DNA of 64,000 nucleotides from Wolbachia endosymbiont of Spodoptera picta (GTDB lineage: Bacteria > Pseudomonadota > Alphaproteobacteria > Rickettsiales > Anaplasmataceae): contig NZ_CP067976.1 of NCBI RefSeq assembly GCF_018141665.1, positions 434,001 to 498,000 on the forward strand, in the 5' to 3' direction. The position numbers and the translations under genes are program-made. Positions 45,719-54,799 of this stretch are shown here, piece after piece (the stretch's first letter is position 1; every line of letters begins with the position of its first letter). The notes below the pieces were generated by a model, which had not been told where the DNA came from, ran no database searches, and saw only the letters and a list, made by a program, of their open reading frames with translations.

Positions 45719-46705
45719 TTAACTTAACCCAACTTTTAAATTTTTCGCTGTTAGTACTAATGATTCATCAAAGAAGCTATTAATATCACCAATACTATCT
45801 ATATTTTTCACACTGATAGATTGGTCAATTCTTTTAACTAGATTAGATAAAACTTTGTTAGGGCCAACTTCAACAAACTTATTAGTGCCATGGCTTGTCA
45901 TATATAAAACCATCTCTCTCCATCTTACTCTACTTACAACTTGCTTAGCGAGCAAAGCTCTTATGATCTCTGGATCACTTTCTTCCTTAACTGTAACGTT
46001 TGATACAAAAGGAATCGAAGGGCGAGTTATGTTGATGCTTTTTAAAAATTCCAGAAGTTTTTCATCAGCAGGTTTCATAAAAGATGAGTGAAAAGGCCCA
46101 CTAACTTGTAATTTTATCATTTTCTTGACACTTGAGTTTTTGAATAAATCAGGTAAGACCTCAAGAGCCTCTGCAGTACCACTCACCACTACCTGCCCAC
46201 CACCATTATCGTTTGCAATTTCACAATCAATTTGAGCTGATTTTAATATACCTTCTACTTCACTTATTTCTGCTCCAAGTAGAGCAAACATTCCACCTTT
46301 GCATTTTAGTGAAGCTTCATGCATTGCTTCGCTACGAACTTTTAGCAATTTGACTGCAGACTCAAGCGTCAATGCCCCTGCAGCACACAGCGCTGTATAC
46401 TCGCCAACTGAATGCCCACAAACATACTGAACGCTGTAAAGAGATTCACCAAATACGTGCTTCATAACACGTAGCGTTGCAATTGACACTGCCATTATAG
46501 CTGGCTGAGCGTTTTCCGTGATGGTTAATTTCTCAATAGGGCCATTGAAAATCAAATGAGACAGCTTTCTACCCAATCTGTCATCTACTTCATCAAATAC
46601 GTTCCTTGCAACTGAAAATTCATCATATAAGCTCTTTCCCATTCCTACAAATTGGGAGCCCTGACCAGGAAAAGCAAAAATCATAAAAATTTTTTCATTC
46701 TTCAT
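45719..46705 (-). CDS. fabD: Malonyl-CoA:ACP transacylase
   Basis: 328 aa. Loads malonyl groups on acyl carrier protein for fatty-acid synthesis. FAFPGQGSQFVGMGKSLYDEF, the nucleophile GHSVGEYTALCAAG, QVSGPFHSSFMKPA with the catalytic His, and the late VEVGPNKVLSNLVKR are all present. A start seven codons downstream (MIFAFPGQ) is possible. No other fab gene is adjacent. Confidence 0.97.
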   Translation of the reverse strand: MKNEKIFMIFAFPGQGSQFVGMGKSLYDEFSVARNVFDEVDDRLGRKLSHLIFNGPIEKLTITENAQPAIMAVSIATLRVMKHVFGESLYSVQYVCGHSVGEYTALCAAGALTLESAVKLLKVRSEAMHEASLKCKGGMFALLGAEISEVEGILKSAQIDCEIANDNGGGQVVVSGTAEALEVLPDLFKNSSVKKMIKLQVSGPFHSSFMKPADEKLLEFLKSINITRPSIPFVSNVTVKEESDPEIIRALLAKQVVSRVRWREMVLYMTSHGTNKFVEVGPNKVLSNLVKRIDQSISVKNIDSIGDINSFFDESLVLTAKNLKVGLS

Positions 46706-46809
46706 TGAGAATACTACTTTATTTATTTTTTGTCAATATTTCACAATAATGATTGACCAAATGAACCAGATTCACTAAAATTTTAGCTGGTAAGAAATTT
46801 GTAAGAACA

Positions 46810-47022
46810 ATGGCAGAAATCGATTATCACAAAGTTACTATAGTTATGACAGATGGTCAAGAGTTTGAAACTTATTCCACTTATGGAAAAGAAGGTCAAA
46901 AAATAAAGCTTGATAGAGATCCTCTTACTCATCCTGCATGGACTGGAAGTTTGACAAGCGGTTCAGGGGAGAAGGATAGTAAAATAGCTAAGTTTAATGA
47001 TAAATACGGGAGTCTTTTTTAG
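46810..47022 (+). CDS. rpmE: 50S ribosomal protein L31
   Basis: 70 aa. MAEIDYHKVTIVMTDGQEF, then TYGKEGQKIKLDRDPLTHPAWTG and the closing KIAKFNDKYGSL are bL31-like. Zinc-binding cysteines are absent, so it is the C-minus form. It precedes nadK by 20 bases. Confidence 0.95.
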   Translation: MAEIDYHKVTIVMTDGQEFETYSTYGKEGQKIKLDRDPLTHPAWTGSLTSGSGEKDSKIAKFNDKYGSLF

Positions 47023-47042
47023 TTCCTCCCCTCTTTATTTAC

Positions 47043-47828
47043 ATGTATAAATATAAAAATGTAGGCTATATTGCTTCTTCGCTACCCAAGTCTCAGGAAG
47101 TATCTAAACTACTACAGAAACTCAATTTTATCAATATAGCAGAAGCAGGTAAGCATGAAGTTGATCTGCTGATAGTTGTTGGTGGCGATGGTTTTATGCT
47201 ACGCACCCTACACAACCACGTCATAGGAAATAAAGATATACATGTGTATGGAATAAATACCGGTAATGTCGGGTTTTTAATGAATAAATGTTTTAAAGAT
47301 CTAATTGATCATATAGAACATGCAGTTCCTACTCAGCTAACTTTACTAAAAATGGAAGCCACAGACATAAGTGGCAAAAAACACCATTACATCGCAGTAA
47401 ATGAAGTGTATGTCTTTAGAAATGCAAATCAAATAGTGGAGATGAATATTACCATTAATGATAAGCTAAAAGTAGAAAAATTCAGAGGAGATGGAATTAT
47501 ATTGTCTACCCCAACAGGTAGCACTGCATATAACTTCTCTGCCGGTGGGCCAATCTTACCACTTAATTCAAATTTACTTGCACTGACTTCCATTAATAGC
47601 TACTACCCAAGGCGTTGGAATGGAGCGCTAATCTCAAATGATACAATAGTGCAAATTGATATCAATGATGTGAAAAATCGTCCAGCACTTGTAGTATCAG
47701 ATTACAAGGAATTTCACGACATATCGCAGGTAAAAATACAGAAAGATCACGAAAATACAGTCACTCTACTTTTTGACAAAGATTGCCCTTTGAATGAAAG
47801 GATCTTTGATCAGCAGTTCTTATACTAA
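47043..47828 (+). CDS. nadK: NAD kinase
   Basis: 261 aa. Phosphorylates NAD to NADP. GGDGFMLRTLH carries the conserved GGDG motif and TPTGSTAYNFSAGGP the second. Length fits the short alphaproteobacterial form. It is probably transcribed with rpmE. Confidence 0.96.
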   Translation: MYKYKNVGYIASSLPKSQEVSKLLQKLNFINIAEAGKHEVDLLIVVGGDGFMLRTLHNHVIGNKDIHVYGINTGNVGFLMNKCFKDLIDHIEHAVPTQLTLLKMEATDISGKKHHYIAVNEVYVFRNANQIVEMNITINDKLKVEKFRGDGIILSTPTGSTAYNFSAGGPILPLNSNLLALTSINSYYPRRWNGALISNDTIVQIDINDVKNRPALVVSDYKEFHDISQVKIQKDHENTVTLLFDKDCPLNERIFDQQFLY

Positions 47829-47911
47829 TATTTATTCTTAAATTAGTATTCACTATATCTTAATAACTATAGCGTAATCAACATAACATTGTAATTAATT
47901 TTGGAGCGAAT

Positions 47912-49162
47912 ATGCCTGGATCAGGAAATAAAGATAACGTCACACTGGTTTCTCATACAACGGTGAGTGAAAATAGTGCAGCAACTTCACCAACACCAGC
48001 ACCTAGAAACACAGCGTTACAAACAAGTTCGGCTAGCGAATCAAGTTCTTATGAAGAAAGGCAAGAAGAATCGAATGGTGCAAATATAGAACCTATTTAT
48101 GCATCCATAGATCCAAATACAAAATCTCCAAAAAAGAGTCGTGATAATCAAATAGATAGTCAACATCCAACTCTAAGCAGATCACCTTCTCAAAAAACAG
48201 TATATAGCGAACCTTGGAATAGTCAAAAAACATCAGAAACTTTAGAAAAATTAATGAAGGCACATACAACTCCTCCACCATCATATAAAACAGATGACTC
48301 TGAAAACTCCTTGCTTGAAGATAATAAAAAGACAAACAGATTTTTACAGAAAGTAAAGTATACGATGCAAAAGAAGAAAGTTACAATGCCTTTCGTAGGT
48401 CTTGTTACGGCATGTTGTATTACGTCAATCGTTTTAGCTGTGAAGCAAAGAGAATTCATTGGATTCATCGGCAGCATAAATCCTGTAACTATATTTGGCG
48501 GAGTATTAGCGTCTTGTTTAGCCTTGGGAATTATGTGGGAACTTATGCAAGCAGTCCGTACTAAGGAGCACAAGATCACAAAAAGAGATACTCAAGAAGT
48601 TTTAGATGAGATATCAAATACACTTTCAAAAGACAAGAAATGCATCAAGTCTTTGGTATTAAAATATAGCAACGGTAATCGCGTTTACTTTACATTTCAT
48701 TCTCTTCCAGAAGAAGCAAAAAGTGATCCGAAGATCGTAGAACTTACAGGCCAGCCAATCTATTACAAGAGTAAAGTAAATTCATTAATCAATGATAGAA
48801 TATGGCTTCCTATCTTAGGAACAGTTCTTATTACTGGAAACATAACCTTCCCTTTAGCACTTTATTCAACAGGTGGTTTGAGCAACATAGTAAGTTCATA
48901 CACAAATCCTACTATTTACTGGCCAATCGTTGCAATTTCAGGCACTCTACTGCTTTTCACTTTAGCTTGCACAATTCATCATTGGAGCAAAACTGATTTT
49001 AAAGATTACTTGTTATTAGATACAAAAGATGCTAATAGTGAAAATCCTAATGAAACAGCTATTAAAACTGTAAAAAGCAGTCAAGAAAAGATTAGTTCAA
49101 AATTGTTACAAGTAGTTGCTGAACGATGTGGCCATCCAGATATTACTTATATTATTAATTAA
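47912..49162 (+). CDS. Hypothetical four-helix membrane protein with disordered N-terminus
   Basis: 416 aa, no known family. Residues 1-145 are Ser/Thr/Pro-rich and probably disordered (ATSPTPAPRNTALQTSSASE, HPTLSRSPSQKTVYSEPW). Two membrane helices lie near 152-172 and 187-210 (VGLVTACCITSIVLAV; FGGVLASCLALGIMW). A soluble loop follows, then two more helices (PILGTVLITGNITFPLALY; WPIVAISGTLLLFTLAC). The paired-helix style resembles the C-terminus of the OTU protein and of the 55.7-kb ankyrin protein. Ribosome site TTTTGGAG is shared in style with the OTU gene. Possibly an inclusion- or host-membrane protein; this is inference. Confidence 0.75.
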   Translation: MPGSGNKDNVTLVSHTTVSENSAATSPTPAPRNTALQTSSASESSSYEERQEESNGANIEPIYASIDPNTKSPKKSRDNQIDSQHPTLSRSPSQKTVYSEPWNSQKTSETLEKLMKAHTTPPPSYKTDDSENSLLEDNKKTNRFLQKVKYTMQKKKVTMPFVGLVTACCITSIVLAVKQREFIGFIGSINPVTIFGGVLASCLALGIMWELMQAVRTKEHKITKRDTQEVLDEISNTLSKDKKCIKSLVLKYSNGNRVYFTFHSLPEEAKSDPKIVELTGQPIYYKSKVNSLINDRIWLPILGTVLITGNITFPLALYSTGGLSNIVSSYTNPTIYWPIVAISGTLLLFTLACTIHHWSKTDFKDYLLLDTKDANSENPNETAIKTVKSSQEKISSKLLQVVAERCGHPDITYIIN

Positions 49163-49285
49163 ATCTGGCTCGTACTTCTTTTTATCGCTATTCCAGTACT
49201 GTAACTGCAACGTTTTGAAGATTTACACTTGCTAAGACCTTGCTATTTTGATAGCTTGAGATGATGACAAGGAAGGGTTTTGTTT

Positions 49286-50302
49286 ATGAAAAAAGGTTTA
49301 ATATTTATATCTTTAGTAGCGGCTTTATTGATAGTCGTTAATTTTTTATATAAAAATAGCGGAATTGATGATTCACAAGTAGTAAACGTTTATTCATCTC
49401 GTAAAGAAGAATTAGTACATAGTTTGTTTGATGATTTTACAAAAACCACTGGCATCAAGGTACGTTATATCATTGACGATTATTCCCAATTGCTTTCACG
49501 TATGGAAAATGGTGGTGAAGCTGATTTGTTTTTAACTGCAGATGCAGTGAATTTGATTTTAGCCAAAAAAAGAGGGCTCTTATCTCAAGTGGATTCAGAG
49601 ACTCTAAAAAATGCCATACCTGCAAAATTTAGAGATAATGAAGATTATTGGTTTGGTCTCACAAAAAGAGCTAGAATATTGGTTTACAATAAAGAATCAG
49701 TAGATCCTAAGGAATTAAGTACCTATGAAGATTTAGCGAATGAAAAATGGAAAGGGAAAATATTAGTACGCTCTTCCACAAGTCAATATAACCGATCATT
49801 GATCGCTTTTATGATTGCAAAAAATGGTTTTGAAAAAACAAAAGAATGGGTGAGTGGAATTGTAAGCAACATGGCAAGAAAACCAAGCGGTGGTGACACA
49901 GATCAAATTTATGCTGTAGCCGCTGGTGAAGGAGATATTGCAATAGTAAATAGCTACTACTTTGCAAGAATCCTTTCATCAGAAAATAAAAAGAATACCA
50001 CAGAAAAGTTAGGAGCTTTCTTTCCTAATGATGGTGTAATGGTGAATCTTAGTGGTGCAGCAGTAACAAAAAACGCAAAACACAGAGAAAATGCCATAGC
50101 TTTATTGGAGTTTTTTGTAAGCAAACAGGCTCAAGAGCTATATGCTAAAAAAAATCAAGAATATCCTATTGTTGAAGGTATTGAAACTTCTGATGTGTTA
50201 AAATCTTGGGGAAATTACCTACAAAGTACTCTGCCTATAAGTGAGCTTGAGAAGCATCTCTTTGAGGCTGTTATGATAGCAGATGAATGTAAGTGGAAAT
50301 AA
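49286..50302 (+). CDS. fbpA: Iron(III) ABC transporter substrate-binding protein (FbpA/AfuA type)
   Basis: 338 aa from ATG 49286, chosen over an upstream TTG because GGAAGG at 49271-49276 is well spaced. Signal peptide MKKGLIFISLVAALLIVVNF. The family pattern VNVYSSRKEELVHSLFDDF, RMENGGEADLFLTADA, the LVYNKE segment, SGGDTDQIYAVAAGEGDIAIVNSYYFAR and the paired tyrosines of the iron site (SYY) are visible. Periplasmic ferric-ion binding for import. The permease and ATPase genes are not in this window. Confidence 0.93.
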   Translation: MKKGLIFISLVAALLIVVNFLYKNSGIDDSQVVNVYSSRKEELVHSLFDDFTKTTGIKVRYIIDDYSQLLSRMENGGEADLFLTADAVNLILAKKRGLLSQVDSETLKNAIPAKFRDNEDYWFGLTKRARILVYNKESVDPKELSTYEDLANEKWKGKILVRSSTSQYNRSLIAFMIAKNGFEKTKEWVSGIVSNMARKPSGGDTDQIYAVAAGEGDIAIVNSYYFARILSSENKKNTTEKLGAFFPNDGVMVNLSGAAVTKNAKHRENAIALLEFFVSKQAQELYAKKNQEYPIVEGIETSDVLKSWGNYLQSTLPISELEKHLFEAVMIADECKWK

Positions 50303-50382
50303 AATTTTATAGCTTCCTTCTACTTTACTTTACAGTTGTGTAATTGAAATTAAGAAAGTAGAATAAGCTCAAAAAAGGAGCT

Positions 50383-51270
50383 ATGGACAAGAGAAGGAAT
50401 TTATTAAATATCTCAGACCTCACAATCGGTGATGTAGAAAATATAACTAAATTAGCCAACCAATACCTTGAAGAAAAAGTTGAAAATAGTCATGTTCTGA
50501 AAAATAAAATAGTCATAAACCTATTCTTTGAAGATTCAACACGTACGCTCGCATCTTTTGAAATAGCAGCAAAAAGCCTTGGAGCAAATGTTATAACTTT
50601 ACCAATAAAATCTTCTTCTATTAACAAAGGGGAAGATCTAAAAGATATGATAAAAACACTAAATGCAATGAATCCTGACTATATGATAATCAGGCATAAA
50701 AGTAGTGGTATTATTAATACATTGGCAAAGCATGTCAACTGCTCGCTAATCAACGCAGGCGATGGAAGCAGTGAACACCCAACTCAAGCTCTTGCAGATT
50801 ATCTCGTAATTATCAGTCATAAAAAGCAAATAAAAAACTTCAAAATTGTGATATGTGGAGATATTTTGCACGGTAGAGTTGCAAGATCAAATATAAGATT
50901 GCTAAAAATGTTTGGAGCAAAAATAAGCTTAGTTGCACCACCAGCTTTGATTTGTAAGCATTTTTCTGAAGTAGATTCACTTCACTATTCATTAACTGAA
51001 GGTATAAAGGATGCTGATGTAATTATGCTCTTGAGGTTGCAGAAAGAGCGCATGAATAATAATTCTTCAGAAAAAGAATATTTTCATTTGTATGGACTTG
51101 ATGAACAAAAACTATCGCATGCAAAACCCGATGCAATTGTTATGCACCCAGGACCAATAAACAGAGGTATTGAGATTAGCAATGATGTAGCAGATTGTGT
51201 TATTTTACAGCAAGTAAAGTTTGGATTAGCAACTCGTAAGGCAGTACTGCACTATTTAATTAATGTTTAA
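50383..51270 (+). CDS. pyrB: Aspartate carbamoyltransferase catalytic chain
   Basis: 295 aa. Second step of pyrimidine synthesis. Carbamoyl-phosphate site FFEDSTRTLASFEIAAKSLG, the IRHKSSG segment, GDGSSEHPTQALADYL and the late MHPGPINRGIEI are intact. No pyrI regulatory chain is nearby. The last bases are followed by relic DNA on the opposite strand (see 51302-51560). Confidence 0.97.
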   Translation: MDKRRNLLNISDLTIGDVENITKLANQYLEEKVENSHVLKNKIVINLFFEDSTRTLASFEIAAKSLGANVITLPIKSSSINKGEDLKDMIKTLNAMNPDYMIIRHKSSGIINTLAKHVNCSLINAGDGSSEHPTQALADYLVIISHKKQIKNFKIVICGDILHGRVARSNIRLLKMFGAKISLVAPPALICKHFSEVDSLHYSLTEGIKDADVIMLLRLQKERMNNNSSEKEYFHLYGLDEQKLSHAKPDAIVMHPGPINRGIEISNDVADCVILQQVKFGLATRKAVLHYLINV

Positions 51271-51301
51271 CTTTAATTAATTTTAAGGAATTTTAGACAT
51301 A

Positions 51302-51560
51302 ATGATCCTCCTATAAAAAACGATTTAGAAAAATATAACACACCTCATGACAGAAATTAAGTATGTACTGAAGTAGACTGTGCTATATTTTTTTATTGAG
51401 AGATTAGTTGAAAAGTCTGCAGACTTGAATAAGGTGAATTTCGAGCTCTAAAATACCCTCATTTTCACTAATAATAATCAAACTACCAAATGTGTCAAGT
51501 AATTTATATCCGTTCAGGAGAGTGATAGAATCAGGTAGACGAGAAAAGAAAACTATAGGG
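51302..51560 (-). pseudogene. Relic: end of one gene plus leader and first codons of another
   Basis: Read on the minus strand, an open piece (about 51557 to 51402) gives ...LPDSITLLNGYKLLDTFGSL..., then ILELEIHLIQVCRLFN and a stop. About 95 bases later TAGGAGGATCATTATG starts a reading frame (MSKIP) that stops after five codons, near the end of pyrB. The same arrangement, in similar sequence, lies on the plus strand at 63125-63320 (MSRIPDT, stop). I do not recognise either gene. Confidence 0.5.
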
Positions 51561-51618
51561 TCAATGCGTGACACTAAAGTCCAGAAAATTTAATTTCAAA
51601 CCAGCACTTCCTCCTTTA

Positions 51619-51746
51619 TCATTCCAGCGCGTGACCAGTTCTTATTATCTGGTCAGTCCTCTGGATCCCAGTATCAAGTACTGGGATGACAAGAGAAATG
51701 GAATAACATTATGAAGGTAGTCATTCCAGCGCGTGACGCTGGAATC
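51619..51746. repeat. Dispersed palindromic repeats
   Basis: The 688-base gap 51271-51958 holds, besides the relic above, two palindromic units: ATCATTCCAGCGCGTGACC... to CAAGTACTGGGATGAC (51619-51690), with inner ACCAG/CTGGT and CAGTATCAAGTACTG palindromes, and TCATTCCAGCGCGTGACGCTGGAATCG (51721-51747). They are of the same family as those at 45 and 63 kb. Confidence 0.7.
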
Positions 51747-51895
51747 GAGAAAAAAACAGTGTCAGCTACTCCAATGACAATTTAAGGTAAAATCTAAATA
51801 AATGGGAAAAACTTTGATATTCAGTCTTTGCAAAATTCTACTCGTATAGAAAAGGTAATACAAATGTTTTTTATAAATAAAACCTTAAGGCATTT

Positions 51896-51925
51896 TTTAC
51901 TGTAGATTAATCATTTGATTATAGT
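51896..51925 (+). promoter_or_regulatory. Possible promoter of the ankyrin-pentapeptide gene pair
   Basis: TTTACT (51896-51901), 18 bases, TATAGT (51920-51925). It is placed 34 bases before the start chosen for the ankyrin protein, so the mRNA leader would be short. No ribosome-binding site is visible. Confidence 0.35.
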
Positions 51926-51958
51926 ATCATTCTAATTAAGCTTATGACTGCAATATCT

Positions 51959-52993
51959 ATGAAGAACACTTTATATTTGATACTATTAGTTGCTATATTT
52001 TTATCATCCAACTTGTTTGCTGTAGAGCAGTCTGAAGAAAATATAAATCAAGAAGACGTATCGAAAAGCAATACTGATGCTGAAAAAACTTCTCCGCTTC
52101 TGAGCGAACTAAAAGAAAGCACAGACTCAACAAATGTAGTCGAAATACCTTCCAGCGAGCCAAAAGAAAGCACAACCCAAAATGTAATCAATGAAGAAGT
52201 ACCTTCAAGTAATGAAAATATACAAACAAACCTACAGCCTGAAGAGGGGAATAATATAAAAGATACCAAAGCTCTAACAAGTCCTTTATCAGAAGAAAAA
52301 AAAGAAGAACCTGAAGAGAAGAAAATCAGTCACAATAATCAAACAAACCTACAGCCTGAAGAGGAGATTAGCAAAAAAGACACCGAACTTTCAACAAGCC
52401 AATTAACAGAGAAAAAGAAAGAAGAACAGCCTGACAATATAACACCTGTGAACAAAGAAAATGAAGAAAGCGAAAAATGGACAAAGCTAAACAAAGAAAT
52501 AAAAAAAGAATGGAACCATAAAAGCAAGTCTATATATAAAAGACAATATGATAGCCTAAATGAGCACCTTCCTAAAACTATATTTACTGATGATTACAGT
52601 AAGCAATTTTTTTACTGCATAAAGAAGGGCAACTTAATTTGTCTAAGAGGAGTAATAAATAAGCTAGAAAAAATTGGATTAACAATTCAAGAAATACTAA
52701 GATTTAGAAATAAATTGGGTGATACTCCTCTAATTTATGCAGTGAAACAAGGTGAAATAGACACAGTTCGCTTTCTCTTATTACAAGGTGCTGATCCTAG
52801 AGTAGTTGATAATAATTTTAAGTCCCCTATTGAAATAGCAATCGAAAGGAAGCAGATCAACATAATAAACGCAATTGCCGAAATGATGCCATACCTTTTA
52901 GAGGATAAAGAAATAAACAATGAAGAAGACTCAGAGATGTATAACTTTGCTATAAAAACAAAAGAAAGTACCTGCGATGCAAAAGATAATTAG
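51959..52993 (+). CDS. Secreted acidic protein with C-terminal ankyrin repeats
   Basis: 344 aa from ATG 51959 (ATG 51944 is also in frame). The signal peptide MKNTLYLILLVAIFLSSNLFA supports the later start. Residues about 20-165 are Glu/Ser/Lys-rich with an internal duplication: QTNLQPEE occurs twice, each followed by KDT and a KK-E-E block. From about 185 the protein is folded, with at least one clear ankyrin repeat (GDTPLIYAVKQGEIDTVRFL) and a second (NFKSPIEIAIERKQINIINA). Its 3' end overlaps the pentapeptide gene by 17 bases, suggesting coupled expression of two exported proteins. Function unknown. Confidence 0.82.
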   Translation: MKNTLYLILLVAIFLSSNLFAVEQSEENINQEDVSKSNTDAEKTSPLLSELKESTDSTNVVEIPSSEPKESTTQNVINEEVPSSNENIQTNLQPEEGNNIKDTKALTSPLSEEKKEEPEEKKISHNNQTNLQPEEEISKKDTELSTSQLTEKKKEEQPDNITPVNKENEESEKWTKLNKEIKKEWNHKSKSIYKRQYDSLNEHLPKTIFTDDYSKQFFYCIKKGNLICLRGVINKLEKIGLTIQEILRFRNKLGDTPLIYAVKQGEIDTVRFLLLQGADPRVVDNNFKSPIEIAIERKQINIINAIAEMMPYLLEDKEINNEEDSEMYNFAIKTKESTCDAKDN

Positions 52994-54764
52994 ACTTTTG
53001 ATATTAACTTTTCTAGTTGGTCATTTATGCTATGGAAATGAAATAGATGATGAAAAAAATCCAATCAATGATTTTTTAAGCGCTCTGCACGATGTAAAAT
53101 ACGTATCTTACAATAAAAAAGATTTCGCTAAATTTTTAGTACATTGTAATAAAGCAGGAATACCACAAGATTTTAAGAAAGGTTTTGGCTCTAATTTGAA
53201 TGGGGCTAATTTTAGTCAATTATATTTAAATAAATCTATTTTTGAGGGAGTAAGTTTAATTGGTGCTGATTTTTCTAACACCGATTTATCAGATGTGTCT
53301 TTTATCGATGTTGATTTACGTGGTGCTAATTTTTCCAATGCTAATTTACATGGTGTTAAAATACAAGGCACAAATTTAAGTTTTTCAAAATTTGCTTCTA
53401 CAAATCTAACAGATATCATATTTGATCAATCTAATATCAGTTATGCTGATTTTGTCAATTCTAATCTCAACAAAGTAAGTATGCGTAATATAATTGGTTT
53501 GCATACCAAATTTTTGAATGTAAAAATGAATTTATCCGATTTATCAAACTCAAATGCTAGCTACATAAATTTTAGTGATAGTGAAATAAACGACACTGTT
53601 ATGCAGAAGAATAATTTCGACAATGCAAGTTTCTTTGGAGTGGATGCACACAAGCTCAAGATACAATTCTCTTCACTAAAAAACGCTAATATATACGGTG
53701 CTAAAATAAAAAAATTGGATTTTACAGGTAGCAATCTTTCGAACGCCTATTTTAATGCTTCTATTATAGTTGATAGTAACTTTGAAAAAGCCAATTTAAG
53801 CAATTCACAAATTTCCTATGTGAAAGGGGATAATTCAAACTTCATTAAATCTATACTAAATGGTTCCAAGATAAAACATGCATATGTTTTTGAATCAGAC
53901 CTTCAGGATGCTGACTTATCTAATATTGATTTTAGTTTTAGTGAATTGTATAAAGTTAACGCCTATGATGCTAACATTTGTCACGGAAAGTTTCATAATA
54001 CTAAAGTTGTGAATTCTGACATGAATGGTTCGTTCTTTGACCATTCATTGTTTACCTCTGCAAAAATAGAAGATTCAGATCTTTGCACAACTTCAATGTA
54101 TAAGACAAAAATTCAAGACTCTCAAATTTATAATAGTACTCTTTCCCACCATAGTATTGACTTCAGTGAGATAAAAAATTCAATATTCTTCAAATTATTA
54201 GCTGATAATTCGAGCTGGTCTAACTTAAAAGTCACTAATTCAAATTTTATTGAAAGTGATTTCAAATCCTCCGTGTTTTATGATAATACCTTTAGAAAGA
54301 CTAGTTTTTTTCTTAGCAATTTGAGTGATTCGACAATAAGTGATATGTCTTTTCTCTCTTCAAGCATATATAAAAGTTCAATTGCTGATATTCATTTAAC
54401 AGATTGCAAATTTGATAATTCAATTTTGATTGACAATCAGGGACAGAGCAAAATTACAGGTCTAGAGAGTGCTATAACTTCAATTAAAGATCTGCAAGAG
54501 AAAATATCGCAGGGTGAAAAATTTGATGTAAATTATTCTTACTTTGAGTTTAAAGACATGAATTTAGAAAATGCTAATTTTTCTAATTCAATATTAAGTA
54601 GAGCAAAGTTTGTAAACGTTAATTTGAATAAGGCAAATCTTGAAAAAGCCGATTTACGTTATACTGTCTTTGATAATTCCTCTCTTATTGATACCAATTT
54701 ATCAAATTCTAATTTAGAGGGCTCTAGTCTTTTAAACTTTGATTCAAAAAATACAAAGTCTTAA
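52977..54764 (+). CDS. Secreted pentapeptide-repeat protein
   Basis: 595 aa with signal peptide MQKIIRLLILTFLVGHLCYG. From about residue 70 to 590 nearly the whole chain is pentapeptide repeats of the A(D/N)(L/F)xx type, for example LIGADFSNTDLSDVSF and RGANFSNANLHGV. In the middle the repeats drift to SNF/SSI forms, and they return to consensus at the end (KANLEKADLRYTVF). Such repeats form a right-handed quadrilateral helix about 4 residues wide per side. Known members mimic DNA or scaffold proteins, but no function follows from the repeat alone. It overlaps the ankyrin gene upstream. Confidence 0.9.
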   Translation: MQKIIRLLILTFLVGHLCYGNEIDDEKNPINDFLSALHDVKYVSYNKKDFAKFLVHCNKAGIPQDFKKGFGSNLNGANFSQLYLNKSIFEGVSLIGADFSNTDLSDVSFIDVDLRGANFSNANLHGVKIQGTNLSFSKFASTNLTDIIFDQSNISYADFVNSNLNKVSMRNIIGLHTKFLNVKMNLSDLSNSNASYINFSDSEINDTVMQKNNFDNASFFGVDAHKLKIQFSSLKNANIYGAKIKKLDFTGSNLSNAYFNASIIVDSNFEKANLSNSQISYVKGDNSNFIKSILNGSKIKHAYVFESDLQDADLSNIDFSFSELYKVNAYDANICHGKFHNTKVVNSDMNGSFFDHSLFTSAKIEDSDLCTTSMYKTKIQDSQIYNSTLSHHSIDFSEIKNSIFFKLLADNSSWSNLKVTNSNFIESDFKSSVFYDNTFRKTSFFLSNLSDSTISDMSFLSSSIYKSSIADIHLTDCKFDNSILIDNQGQSKITGLESAITSIKDLQEKISQGEKFDVNYSYFEFKDMNLENANFSNSILSRAKFVNVNLNKANLEKADLRYTVFDNSSLIDTNLSNSNLEGSSLLNFDSKNTKS

Positions 54765-54799
54765 AAAAGCTCTATAATGTACTTGTTAAATAAAGAAAA

